A stretch of DNA of 45,881 bases, from contig NW_014578328.1 in assembly GCF_000485595.1 (NCBI RefSeq), forward strand, positions 1-45,881. The letters run 5' to 3'. The notes below the pieces were generated by a model, which was given only the letters and a program-made list of their open reading frames with translations, was not told the DNA's origin and searched no databases. The DNA is from Priapulus caudatus. Its lineage: Eukaryota; Priapulida; Priapulimorpha; Priapulimorphida; Priapulidae. A program made the translations under genes and the position numbers. Shown one piece after another: positions 31,118 to 40,951 of this stretch. Every line of letters begins with the position of its first letter. The first letter of the stretch is position 1.

Positions 31118-31305
31118 GCAATAGGTGCGACATTTGCTGCAATGATTGGCACTGGAATGGTTGCGAGATCGATTCCCTACCAGAAGGGCTTCGGTACCAA
31201 GCAGTTTGCGTGCCGGCATCATGGGAGCCGTCGTCGCACCTCTGACGTTACTCGGTTGTCCCCTGCTCATCCGAGCTGCATGGTATACAGCTGGCATCAT
31301 AAGAG
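31118..31305 (+). pseudogene. GHITM: GHITM-like exon 4, frameshifted
   Basis: After TTTTCAG the frame reads AIGATFAAMIGTGMVARSIP then YQKGFGTKQFA. A deletion of the residues equivalent to WLLH, with loss of frame, follows near 31212. The next frame continues AGIMGAVVAPLTLLG then PLLIRAAWYTAGII to a GTGAGC donor. These are classic GHITM membrane segments. The following exon (STVAMCAPSEKFLNMG in the family) is not found in the rest of this window; an RTE-like LINE sits 300 bp downstream. The locus is therefore either a truncated pseudogene or continues beyond the window. Confidence 0.8.
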
Positions 31306-31619
31306 GTGAGCTTTAAAATGAGTGAGGCGTGTATGTAGCCGAGGACTGCACCGTGTCTACGGGACGCATGTCCACTGTTTTACCATTATGGAACTTATCT
31401 ACTAGCTTATCACCCAATGCCATTAAGCTATACATTTTACGATTAACAAAATGGAGCTTTTGTTACCTATATCGTCCTTAACATGTTTGGAACTTGACCC
31501 AGCAACTCACTGCACATTTAAAAAATTGCCTACAGTGACTCTGTGAATTGCATCAAGATGCTAAGTGACATCTACTGGTGAAACGCCATACACACTTGAC
31601 TGATCAGAAGCAGGAATTA

Positions 31620-32926
31620 AGCTATTGGCTGGTGTTATTTTCCGATTGTACTTGCTAAGATAGTTAACAAGATGATCCTGAAAATAATACAAACTAAGAT
31701 GGATAGTCATCTCAGGCCAAACCAAAATGGATTTAGACCTGGACGTTCGACAACAACACACATTCTTGCTCTTAGGAGACTAATAGAAGGAGTTAAAAGT
31801 TACAATATGAAGGCTATTATCATCTATGTAGACTTCAATAAGGCCTTTGACTCCATACATAGAAGGATGATAATGAAAATACTTGAAGCATATGATATAC
31901 CACCAAGATTGCTGAGGGCAATCAGCAAGCTTTACGAAAACACCAAAGCAAGAGTGATTACACTTGATGGCGAAACAGAGTATTTCGAAATTAAAGCAGG
32001 AGTATTGCAAGGAGACACCCTAGCACCATACCTCTTTGCTATTGTCCTTGACTATGTAATGCGTAAAACCTATGATGGTAGAGAAGAGGAGCTTGGATTT
32101 CGACTACATAGACAAAGAAGTAAGCGGGATCTAGAAATTACTGTCACTGACCTTGATTTCGAGGATGACCTTGCACTACTAACAGAAGAGATGGAACAAG
32201 CACAGGAAGTATTGAGAAGATTAGAACAAGAAGCTAAGGGTTGGACTGCACTGTAATGCGAAGAAAACTGAGCTACAAGTATTTAATCATGAAACTCCGG
32301 TGATAGTGAAAGTAAGGGAAGGTAAAACATTGGATAGTAGAAAACTTCAAGTACCGGTACCTAGGTGCGTGGTCACAAAGCACTGAAAAAACTGTGAGGA
32401 AAGCTCTTGCATGGAGTGCATGTCATAAATTGAGAAAGCTATGGAGCTCGAAACTGGCAAGAAAATTGAAGGTTAGATTGTTTTTAGCAACAGTGGAATC
32501 AGTTTTGCTATATGGGGCAGAAACATGGACACTAACCAAAACTCTGAAGAAACAGTTAGATGGATGTTATACCCGTATGCTCAGGATGGCACTCAATGTA
32601 TCTTGGAAATGTCATATGACGAATGCTGATCTCTACAAAGAACTACCAAAAGTAACATCAAAGATACAGCGGAGAAGGATGCGTCTAGCCGGACACTGCA
32701 TCAGACACAGAGATAAAATTGAGAATAAGCTGGTCCTTTGGCAACCAACTGAAAGCAAAACCAATAGAGGCAGGAGAAGAATCACCTATGTAGATAACTT
32801 GATGGAAGACACTGGAATGCAAGTGATACAGAAGTTGAAGACCATTATGGAAGATCGAGACGAATGGAGAAAGCGTGTTGAAGCTATGGGGCGTCCTGAA
32901 GGACGACCTAGTTGAGTTGAGTTGTA
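31620..32926 (+). mobile_element. RTE-like LINE, 5'-truncated and frameshifted
   Basis: Reverse transcriptase motifs run in order: RPNQNGFRPGRSTTTHILAL, YVDFNKAFDSI (first catalytic Asp), AGVLQGDTLAPYLFAIVLDY, then DLDFEDDLALL where the family has F-A-D-D. One frame ends at 32256. Another (32394-32915) carries LLYGAETWTLTK, RRMRLAGHCIRH and GRRRITYVDNLMEDTG, the typical C-terminal region of RTE-type elements. The endonuclease half is missing, so this is a 5'-truncated copy starting near 31620-31650. It ends with a short AGTTGAGTTGAGTTG tail (about 32911-32925), in keeping with the tandem-repeat tails of RTE elements. Confidence 0.85.
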
Positions 32927-33668
32927 CTTGAAATCTTTCTGTCTAGAAGGTACCATTTGATGTATACAGTGGGTGCACTTTGCAGCCGGCGTACAGCGAA
33001 TTTAGCCGTATATAATATCGCTTGTACGCCATGTATCTGTCCTGCAGCCTGTTAAAATTTGGTCCTCTGTACCTATGTATGTATAAGACTTATGTATAAT
33101 ACTTATGTATAAGACGTCTTGCTATGCACAAATGAATTTATCAGCAGACCACCAGACACCAGATGAGCCCTGTCGCACTGCGGCACTTGTTATATACTGT
33201 TATTATATACTGTTATTACATACAGCTCAGTGCTCCCACCAATTGTTCGCAAAGGTTGCACTATTATATGTCTGTAAACGGGCCACCGCCTTCTCTATTT
33301 TTGTGGTAATATCTGGCATTGGAATGTGTGATTTATAGCTACTTTTACGCTGATTTATATCCTACTAGCGTGCATTATACACGTAAGATAGCTGCTCTAT
33401 ACACGCCTAGTATAAAGTATGAAAAGTGAAATTTGTTTGGGGAAAATTTCCGCAATTCTGCCAAGTTTGTGCTCGGGGTTATACGGTTAGGTTTGAACAA
33501 CAGGATCCGGAAAATTGCTGAAAATGTGTACCATGTCGCTGGAAAACGTTTAGAGTGAAGTTTGAACATTGAATATTTTTTATTATTTAGCATGAATAAA
33601 GACTACATTGCTTATGCATTGATTTCTAAGTATTTTAATTACCGTTGGTGTTATGCTGATTTGAGCCC
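32927..33668. other. No gene seen
   Basis: Only short AT-rich open frames. I looked here for the missing downstream GHITM exons and did not find them. Confidence 0.4.
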
Positions 33669-33728
33669 GTTGTATGTACACTCCACGCTGTGTGATGATC
33701 ATCACACTTCGTGGAGTGTAGTTGTATG
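33669..33728. mobile_element. 44-bp palindromic insertion with 8-bp duplications
   Basis: The 44-bp core (33677-33720) is a near-perfect palindrome: TACACTCCACG, two unpaired bases, GTGTGATGA and the reverse complement. The only mismatches are CT against TT. It is bounded on both sides by the exact 8-mer GTTGTATG (33669-33676 and 33721-33728). This is the structure of a transposon reduced to almost only its two terminal inverted repeats. An 8-bp duplication is usual for hAT and some P-type elements, but the family cannot be named. Confidence 0.7.
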
Positions 33729-34334
33729 CGGACGCCATCTTATAATGAGAAATAATTGCCCAATGGCGACTATATACTAAGCTAAAAATCTCGACAAAAT
33801 AGACACTTTGAAAATTTTTAATGAAACCCATTGAAATTTTATTGCAAGGCACAATATACATATATTGTTAACTGAGATATACGACTATATTTCTTGCAAT
33901 ATATTTACGAAAAATCAGCCAATTCTCGGTGTGCTCTTACAGTGAAAAGAAGTGATTTGGCATGTGAATTTTTAATCCGGCCACGAACGCAAATAGAAAG
34001 AGCCAACAATCAGCCGTATAAAACGTGAAGTCTAGTTTTCGATAATAACTATAATTCCCATGAATGCAGCCTGTCTTGTTTGAGAGATTAAAAGCAATTG
34101 TCTCAGTCTGTGCACTTACGTCGTCTCACTCTGTGCACGTACGTCGAACGTTGAATTATTGCACTGCATTCAGCGATTTAGATTTTGATCGTCCTAGGGA
34201 CAATAGGCGCGTTCACACTGGCGCGAATTAGCGAGATGCAAATCCCGGTTTTTGCATCGCGATCGAAATACCGAGATTATTACAAGTGTGAACGCGTATC
34301 ATGGTAGATTGCACGTGCGTGCTACACCACCCCC
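33729..34334. other. No gene seen
   Basis: AT-rich spacer without a supported gene. AGTCTGTGCACTTACGTCG-like and ACTCTGTGCACGTACGTCG-like words form an imperfect direct repeat near 34100-34146. Confidence 0.4.
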
Positions 34335-34344
34335 TACACACACG

Positions 34345-34439
<95 letters not shown>

Positions 34440-34449
34440 NNNNNNNNNN

Positions 34450-34520
<71 letters not shown>
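34335..34520. repeat. (CA)n microsatellite with 10-N gap
   Basis: CGCGCG runs into a long (CA)n, interrupted by ten N at 34440-34449, then more (CA)n to 34520. Its length is not reliable. It adjoins the C-terminal end of the ionotropic receptor pseudogene, whose last reading frame runs into it. The histidine/threonine and valine/cysteine frames across it are not proteins. Confidence 0.97.
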
Positions 34521-34524
<4 letters not shown>

Positions 34525-35939
34525 CTCTCGACGCCTACTTTTTCTCTTCCGGCTCACTGCAATGAATTCCAGTAGAAGACGGAGAAGTGATAGGCCTATC
34601 GGTATTTAGTAGTACTTATCGGTAGCACAATGAGGACTCCCATCATGATTTTTAGGTCAAGACGTTGAGCATCTACTGTCATTCCAATGTCCTGCGAACA
34701 TTCGGATGGCCCCTGCGAGAACAACTGACTGTGGAGATACATTAAATTGCCGCTTTCAATGTACCGCTGTAGAGCCATGTTAATGGCCTGTTCGTATTTG
34801 CTGTCAAGTGGTACCATCCATGATGTATAGAGTGACGGTATTTTCAACGGAGCTATAGAAAATCTGCAAGTTCCCGTTGACGCGTAGTCTTGCTGAAAAA
34901 CGTCATGTTTGCTCATAATATCGTTCAGAAAAGCATAGTTTCCAGTGAGAACGAGTTCGAACGCAGTTTCTGTGCTGTTGACTATTGCCCGATCATCTGC
35001 GGACATTTTCCGCCACATCTTTCCCAGGTCGGACTCCGAAGGCTGTTGTTGCATCTCATCTAAGATTGCGAACCCTACACGAGCAGTCGGTGTGATGGTA
35101 GGATGAAGTGCTAACTCATTTAGAGTCGTAAATGAATAATCAATCGTTGGCTTAACAACAAGAGAGCTGACTAGATTACCAGAGTACAGAGCGCAGATAG
35201 TAAGAACGAAAATCCACCACATAGATAGAAGTATTCGGCATGGAAGAGATCGAGGCAGGCTGACTCCGCCCTGCTGTAGGAATCCACCAAACATGTAAAC
35301 CACATAGTAGGCCATACCTCGCGTAGATTCCGTATTTTCCTCTAGTCTATGCTCTAGTTCACTGTCCTTATGTGACCATCTATCCATAATCGCCATGGTA
35401 CCTGCTGTTACAAGCGAATATCCAAGTATGCATATCCAGATGTAGGTGTCAAACGGATCAAGAACATTTAGCATGACCACATTTGCCTGTGTTTTTTTAA
35501 TAATGGCCACATTAATAATATCCAAAAGTGGTGTTTAGAATTGTACTATGTGTGCACGTTGACTTGTACTAGTATACATCGAAATATCCAGGTCAATCAA
35601 GTCATCTCTTACCGCTGAAAATTCTTCTTGCAGACTGTATCGCAGATGGAGGTTGTAGGTAAAATTCATATACTTGCTTAAATCGAGTAGCAATCTTTTG
35701 GAAAGACGATACGCTGTTTTAAAAGAGTGCGAATGATGGAGTCCTACGTTGCTGTGCAAGCCGTTTAATTCTTCGATCCCGTGGAAAGGCTGAGAGCTTG
35801 TGACGCTCTGGTTCTGTATAACTTTGGAGCTGTTGCTTGCAGGCAGAATTCCACATACCGAAGAGGTGGACGGGTTGGTCTTAATCAGAACACAGGTTGA
35901 CGCCAGCATTGCGTAGGCGAGCAGGAAGCGTGGAGACAT
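34521..35939 (-). pseudogene. Ionotropic receptor (IR/variant iGluR), broken
   Basis: A variant ionotropic glutamate receptor, a cation-channel chemoreceptor of protostomes. From ATG 35939 the frame starts with a signal peptide (MSPRFLLAYAMLASTCVLI). It has no large amino-terminal domain, as in most IRs. The ligand-binding half S1 ends in TSTSQRAHIVQF. A TAA (35535-35537) falls in that same frame just where iGluRs have F-T-x-P, and the frame continues with TPLLDIINVAIIKK. Then come M1 (DTYIWICILGYSLVTAG), the pore GGFLQQGGVS, M3 (WWIFVLTICALYSGNLVSSL, in place of SYTANLAAF) and S2 (YAFLNDIMSKHD…FSIAPLK). M4 is split by a second break near 34600: the shifted frame reads GLSLLRLLLEF, then SRKRKSRR into the CA repeat. 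There are no introns. The nonsense codon and frameshift mark a young pseudogene or a null allele. Confidence 0.82.
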
Positions 35940-36669
35940 GGTGTTGGTCAGTTGTGAACAATACATCTAGTGCGGCTATGCAGCTAATATCACCTCCGCC
36001 TCTAGCATTTCATCTTGCCTTGCTGCGCATGAGTTGCGAGAGCACATTCCAGAAATTTAGCACCATGTGCTTGAAAAAATGAGAACAAAAGTTTCAGTAA
36101 CATTAAAATCGATGTGCGCGTCGCACGCAACTATCTCCCCAATGCCTTTGTCTACGTCATGATATCCTGCCGTGCCCTCCTATATGCCCAGCTTTGTAGA
36201 CTGTCTAGTTACAGGTACACGCGCGCTTACCGTTGCCAAGCATAACCGTTCATCTATATACTGAATGTTAGCGACAGGGTTTGTGTGTACATCCCATGTC
36301 AATATATCAAAGCATTTCGCACGAAAAATTTTTTCATGTAAATTGTATAAAGATCACATCCCGACTCCCGAGACGCCGCCGGCACGTATTACACACATAA
36401 ATAATTGATGTCTGTGCGCGTACCCGCTCTACTCACGTACCTGCGAGTAGGCACTGTTTGAAACATACGACCCGACACGTTCACTTTGTAGTCTAAAAGC
36501 TTCGAATGAACGTATTCCCGGACATTTTTTTACCTATCTCACATAAATAGGCAAGTACAAACGTGCAATGTTAAAATAAAACCTTTTTGCCTGATTTTAT
36601 GTTTGCCGCTTGAAGTTTCGAGGGAATGATACACATCTAGTGCGCCTATTATGCAGCTGATATCACCAT
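35940..36669 (-). other. IR upstream region, repeated cassette
   Basis: No further coding exon is recognised. ACATCTAGTGCG-CTATGCAGCTAATATCACC (about 35964-35996) is repeated with changes near 36632-36665 and, inverted, near 37330-37375. A segment around 36195-36240 (GACTGTCTAGTTACAGGTAC then CGCGCGCTTACCG) resembles segments at about 36846-36890 and, inverted, 37540-37590. This is probably the upstream region of an IR gene multiplied during local duplication. Confidence 0.5.
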
Positions 36670-36926
36670 GCACGGCATCGGACAATTGATCGTGCCTTTG
36701 TGCACGTAAGTTACTACAACAGATGACAGACATGTATGTAAACATTTTGAGTAGAAACTGTTAGTAAGGCTATATATATATATATATACGCATACGCCAA
36801 TAATATACGCATTGCGCCAAAAATGCGTAGGTTTCGTTCCCAGGTTTGGAAACTGTCTAGCCACAGGCACGCGCGCGCCCGCTGTTGTCAAGCAATTTGT
36901 TTAATACATCTACGGAAAGCTATTTC
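36670..36926. repeat. Left arm of an inverted duplication
   Basis: It matches the reverse complement of 37438-37735 over several blocks: TTTAATACATCTACGGAAAG (near 36900), the GTTTCGTTCCCAGGTTT-GAAACTGTCTAG block (near 36835) and ACGTAAGTTACTACAACAGA (near 36704). The spacer between arms is about 510 bp. Divergence between arms is visible, so it is an old event. Confidence 0.75.
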
Positions 36927-37113
36927 TATTCACATCGCGATATAGGCACATATACTTTTACTTTGTATATAAAATGTTTTGCCATTCATAACCGCGCACG
37001 TAACCGTCGTGAGTTTCATATGTAAAACTCCAGCCATATTAATTTTAAACTTTCTCCCCAAGCACCTACTAGATGCCTACTATGTGTAACTTATTTAAAA
37101 AACACACGTAAAA

Positions 37114-37220
37114 ATGGACATGATAAATAAACATAGCCCATTTGATACCTACTTGCGGATATGTCCTACTTGTATGATATTCGCGTGGATAATGGGAACG
37201 ATATTTGAGCACCGTGCGCA
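37114..37220 (+). pseudogene. IR fragment (M1 region)
   Basis: The frame reads SPFDTYLRICPTCMIFAWIM, resembling the DPFDTYIWICILGYSLVTAG M1 segment of the broken IR on the other strand. Only the M1 region is left. A third, more diverged IR copy is the likely source. Confidence 0.5.
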
Positions 37221-37393
37221 TCTAGATTTTAATGTTACTGACATTTTTTCTCAAAAGAACACTTGTTGCTACATGTCTGTGATGTGCTATAGTAACCCAC
37301 GTATAGCACGATCAATTGTCCGTGGCGCAGGTGGTATCAGCTGCACAATATAGGCGCACTAGATGTATCGTTCACAACCGACCATGCAACGCC

Positions 37394-37432
37394 ATGTCTC
37401 CACGCTTCCTGCTCGTCTACACTATGCTGGCG
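37394..37432 (+). pseudogene. IR fragment (signal peptide)
   Basis: ATG then SPRFLLVYTMLA and a TGA. This is nearly the same as the start of the minus-strand IR (MSPRFLLAYAMLA). It ends abruptly at the junction with the right arm of the inverted duplication. Confidence 0.7.
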
Positions 37433-37437
37433 TGAAT

Positions 37438-37735
37438 TGAAATAGCTTTCCGTAGATGTATTAAACAAATTGACATAGGATTCACGCACAAAGGTTGACA
37501 TGCCGCTAACATTTATCGTAGAGATGACTGGTAATTAATGCTTGACAACGGCGGGCGCGCGCGTACCCGTGACTAGACAGTTTCTAAACCTGGAAACGAA
37601 ACCTGGCACATTTTGGCACAATGCATATATCGCATTGCTAACAGTTTGTTCTCAAAATGTTCACATACATGTCTGGCATCTGTTGTAGTAACTTACGCGC
37701 ACAAAGACACGATCAATTGCCCGAGGACTTATTAA
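37438..37735. repeat. Right arm of the inverted duplication
   Basis: Inverse of 36670-36926. It sits between the IR signal-peptide fragment and the IR channel fragment, in place of the ligand-binding S1 sequence, so the duplication broke this IR copy. Confidence 0.75.
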
Positions 37736-38160
37736 ACAACCACAGGCAAATGTGGTCATGCTAAATGTCCTTGATCCGTTTGACACCTATATCTGGATAT
37801 GCATACTTGGATATTCGCTTGTAACAGCAGGTACCATGGCGGTTATGGATAGATGGTCATATAATGACAGTGAACTAGAGGAATACGGAATCTACGCGAG
37901 GTATGGCCTACTATGTGGTTTACATGTTTGGCGGATTCCTTCTACAGGGCGGAGTAAGCCTGCCTCGATTTCTTCCATGCCGATTACTTCTATCAATGTG
38001 GAGGCTTTCGTTCTTACTATACTGCGCTCTGTATTCTGGTAATCTAGTAAGCTCTCGTTATCCATTTACGACACTAAATGAGTTAGCACTTCATTCCACC
38101 ATCACACCGACTACTGGTGCAGTAATACATGCTACATAAAATGAAATCGGCAATTTAATG
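37736..38160 (+). pseudogene. IR fragment (M1, pore, M3)
   Basis: The frame at 37752 reads VMLNVLDPFDTYIWICILGY, then SLVTAGTMAVMDRW. A small deletion shifts frame near 37885. A second frame (37903) carries AYYVVYMFGGFLLQGGVSLP and then, after further shifts, YCALYSGNLVSS. It is very close in sequence to the minus-strand IR. Most of S2 is deleted; the text jumps to the part before M4 at about 38140, where a 398-bp hairpin element is inserted. Confidence 0.82.
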
Positions 38161-38172
38161 CATCTCCTCAGT

Positions 38173-38570
38173 CACAGGCACTTGGAACGTCTCAATTAAA
38201 AATAATAATGGTAAATAAACACGAAATGTATTTACTACCAAAGTATTAATGTTTCTCTACTCTATTTCGCCTATTATTGCCGGTAATTACCCGTAAATGC
38301 CGGTCAAATGCTTATCTGCAACACACAAGTACACCGCACGCCCGCCATGTGCACAAAGAAAATGAATCAATCTGAATTATCATGAATCTCTTATTCATGT
38401 TGTTTGTGCACAGGGCGGGCGTGCGGTGTACTTGTGTGTTGCAGATGAGCATTTGACCGGCATTTACGGGTAATTATCGGCAATAATAGAGTAGAGAAAC
38501 ATTAAGACTTTGGTAGTAAATACATTTCGTGTTTACATTTTTTTTTATTGAGACGTTCCAAGTGCCTGTG
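38173..38570. mobile_element. 398-bp hairpin (foldback) element
   Basis: Two arms (38173-38357 and 38403-38570) are inverted copies over almost their full length. Both start CACAGGCACTTGGAACGTCT and include CTGCAACACACAAGTACACC. The loop is about 45 bases. One arm has a 9-base insertion (TTTCGCCTA type) and the A-rich part differs. It interrupts an IR fragment. TCCTCAGT (38165-38172) and TCCACAGT (38571-38578) are the likely target duplication, with one mismatch; the minus-strand IR has the uninterrupted form of this site. No coding sequence. Confidence 0.85.
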
Positions 38571-38800
38571 TCCACAGTCAGCTGCTCTCACAGGGGCCAT
38601 CCGAATGCTCGCAGGACACGGGAATGACGGTAGATGCTCAAGGTTTTGACCTACAAACCATGTCGAGAGTTCTACGTGCGATATCATTAGGATTAGGCCT
38701 ATCACTGCTCTGTCTGTCTGTAGTGGAATTCACTGAAGTACGGCGGAAGAGAAACAATAGGCATGGAGAGCACCGTGGACGTAGTAAGCTACATCGATAA
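38571..38800 (+). pseudogene. IR fragment (C-terminus with M4)
   Basis: The frame reads SQLLSQGPSECSQDTGMTVD, then AQGFDLQTMSRVL, then the M4 helix LRAISLGLGLSLLCLSVVEF, and a basic tail ending at TAA 38798-38800. It is the same sequence as the C-terminus of the minus-strand IR but keeps an unbroken M4. It shows where the frame broke in that copy. Confidence 0.8.
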
Positions 38801-39778
38801 ACTGTTACTTATACACGCTGTTGCCAGATTTCTGAGTTCAACGTTTTACATCTTGAAAATCTACATCATACAGACTTGTTTTACATCTAGAAATTATTTA
38901 CTAATTTAGTAATCCCAGAATATTCCGTTTGGATTACAAAGAAAGACATTTTGCTGATAAACTGATCTGCAGTAAGAATTTGGAATAGAGTACTAAGCGA
39001 TGCCAGTTGCAACCAAAATCGGATATAGAAATACTGCTTGTTAATGTTATAATTATGCATTGTATATGAATATGATGTATATTGATGTATATATATATGT
39101 TTCTTATACCCAATTATGGAGTTTTTAATAAGGGTCTTTATAGGTTGATTACTTAACAACACCAGTATACACTATATTATTGAGGTCAAATGCCAATTAG
39201 TATGAATTTTCCCGACAATGTGTAATTAGTGTCAGCGTGTTATTCCGGTTAGAATGAAGATAAATTGAGGTGCGAGTATCATGTTTGTGTTGAGAGACTA
39301 ACTACTATGTTATTTTATTTTGTTATATTAGTATAATATTCTTAGAATAACATTTCTTTCATTTGGATTCAACGGGTTAATGTTTATTTCTGAGTGTTAC
39401 TCGTTTAATTGTAAGGACCATATGATCAGGTACGTACAGGTGCAGCGGGGACATGTAATTAGCAAAACGTTTACACGTGCCACAAGTGACTGACGCCACC
39501 CATCAAGTATGTTATTGTCTACATAGTTATAGGAACGGGAGGGGCACAGGCATTTACACGCGCTGCGAGTTAATGTCATTTGCGATGGAATGCCTTAATT
39601 GTTCGTGCAAAACTATCGATCGATTGCTGTAAGCGGACGGTTGAAACGTTCAGAGTAGGTCGTGTCAATCATCGATGAGTTGGACTCTGGGCCAAATTGA
39701 AAGTGCCTGAGAACATCTAAGTGCCAAATCTTATCCATGTAAAATATTAAAAAGCTTATGGCGCTATCTTAATTAAAT
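38801..39778. other. No gene seen
   Basis: AT-rich spacer between the IR cluster and the Harbinger relic; the short frames are not recognisable. Confidence 0.4.
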
Positions 39779-39944
39779 TCAGGAATCAATTTCACGAAGC
39801 GATTTAAGTATATATTTAACTAATCACATAATTAGCCGACTTAAGTACGTAATTAGCCGACTTAGGCCTAATCATATTCAAAATGGCAGACATTAACGCA
39901 ACTCAAATGCTAATTCATCCCGAAAATTAACAAATAGCGAAGAA

Positions 39945-40215
39945 ACGCAAGGCGAATTTTACAGCAACTGAGAAAACCTGGCAGACCTCGTCAAGGATAA
40001 TTTCCACATACTATTCGGACAATTTACAAGTAGCTTAACTGCAAAAATAAAGAGCGAGAAATGGGAGGAAATAGCCCGAAAGATAAATGCCATAAGTGCT
40101 GGAAACCGAACAGTAGCAAAATTAACAACTCTATGGAATAACTTACAAATGAAGCTCCAGTCGCGTAAAAACGTAAAGCTATCAGAAGTAGCATCATCGA
40201 CGGAATCACGCATGA
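39945..40215 (+). pseudogene. Harbinger Myb/SANT-like protein fragment
   Basis: The frame reads KKRKANFTATE, shifts by an indel near 39970, then ENLADLVKDNFHILFGQFTS then KIKSEKWEEIARKINAISAG and TTLWNNLQMK. This is the trihelix/Myb-like DNA-binding domain (W-x-x-I-A…LWxN) encoded by the second gene of Harbinger elements, which helps bring the transposase to DNA. It is frameshifted and truncated at the junction with the transposase fragment. Confidence 0.68.
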
Positions 40216-40413
40216 ACGTTTCGTTGGCCTCTGTAAGTCGTCTTTCACTATATCAGGAAGAAATGCTATTCCTTTCCTCCCGAAGCGGTATCTCTGCCTT
40301 AACTCCTCGTCATTCAATGTATTTATAAAATCGTATCGATGTCTATATTGCCTCATAATTCGGTCATTCATACGCTCGTAAATAATTGCGGCATCCATGT
40401 TGTTTTTTCGCAA
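40213..40413 (-). pseudogene. Harbinger (HARBI1-like) transposase N-terminus
   Basis: From ATG 40413 the frame reads RKNNMDAAIIYERMND then ELRQRYRFGRKGIAFLPDIV, DDLQRPTKRSCVIPS and ALRFYATGASF. This is the N-terminal domain of HARBI1-type transposases (RFRF…L…PTxRS…I…ALRFYATGSF). After about residue 67 it runs into the antisense of the Myb-like fragment, so the catalytic DDE domain is lost. Confidence 0.75.
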
Positions 40414-40602
40414 ACCAACTAATTATGATTGGTGGATTTAATCATGCTCCTGAGTATAATTAAATATTGTGATTAACTTAATCATGATTAAAGTTAATTA
40501 CGCTTCGTGAAACAGTCACTTTGATTTAAGTACGGGAAGTTAATCATGATTAGTAATTTAATAATGATTAAAGACTTAATTACGCTTCGTGAAACCGGCC
40601 CC

Positions 40603-40951
40603 AGATAATTAGTCTACTATTAAAACAGGTATTGTATGTAAAATTAAGTTAGTCTAATAATTAAACAGATATTTATTGGTTGGTACACCATATATATGGA
40701 ATGAGTATGTTTGAGGTAAATATGGTTAAAATGACACGTACTGAACTATTGAAACAAAAGGCGACAAGATCAGAGTGTAACTTTGTATTTCATGGAAATT
40801 ACAATTCATGTCTGCTTACAATACACGCGCCATCTTTCAGGTGACATATCGTTACGTGGCGACCAGCGATTGTGCTGTAGATGCTACTGAGCCGAAGAGA
40901 TCTAGTACAAACACTGTTCACGCTCTTGCTCCGACCTCTTTATACAGCCGT
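40603..40951. other. DNAI1 3' flank with possible polyA signal
   Basis: Minus-strand 3' region of the dynein gene. AATAAA on the minus strand (40672-40677) lies about 275 bases past the stop and is a plausible polyadenylation signal. Confidence 0.45.

Larger units (their letters stand above)
39779..40602. mobile_element. PIF/Harbinger DNA transposon relic
   Basis: The left end carries TTTCACGAAGCG (near 39790). The right end reads ACGCTTCGTGAAACCGGCCCC (ending about 40602), the inverse, with a further internal copy near 40500. GGGGCCGGTTTCACGAAG is a typical Harbinger terminal repeat. Inside, a Myb/SANT-like gene (+) and a transposase N-terminus (-) face each other. This is the convergent two-gene layout of Harbinger elements, with the middle (DDE catalytic region) deleted. 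The TWA target duplication could not be fixed because the left end is degenerate. Confidence 0.72.

Noticed and set aside
34228-34609. Cys/Val and His/Thr repeat frames on both strands
   Set aside because: They are translations of a (CA)n microsatellite spanning an N gap.
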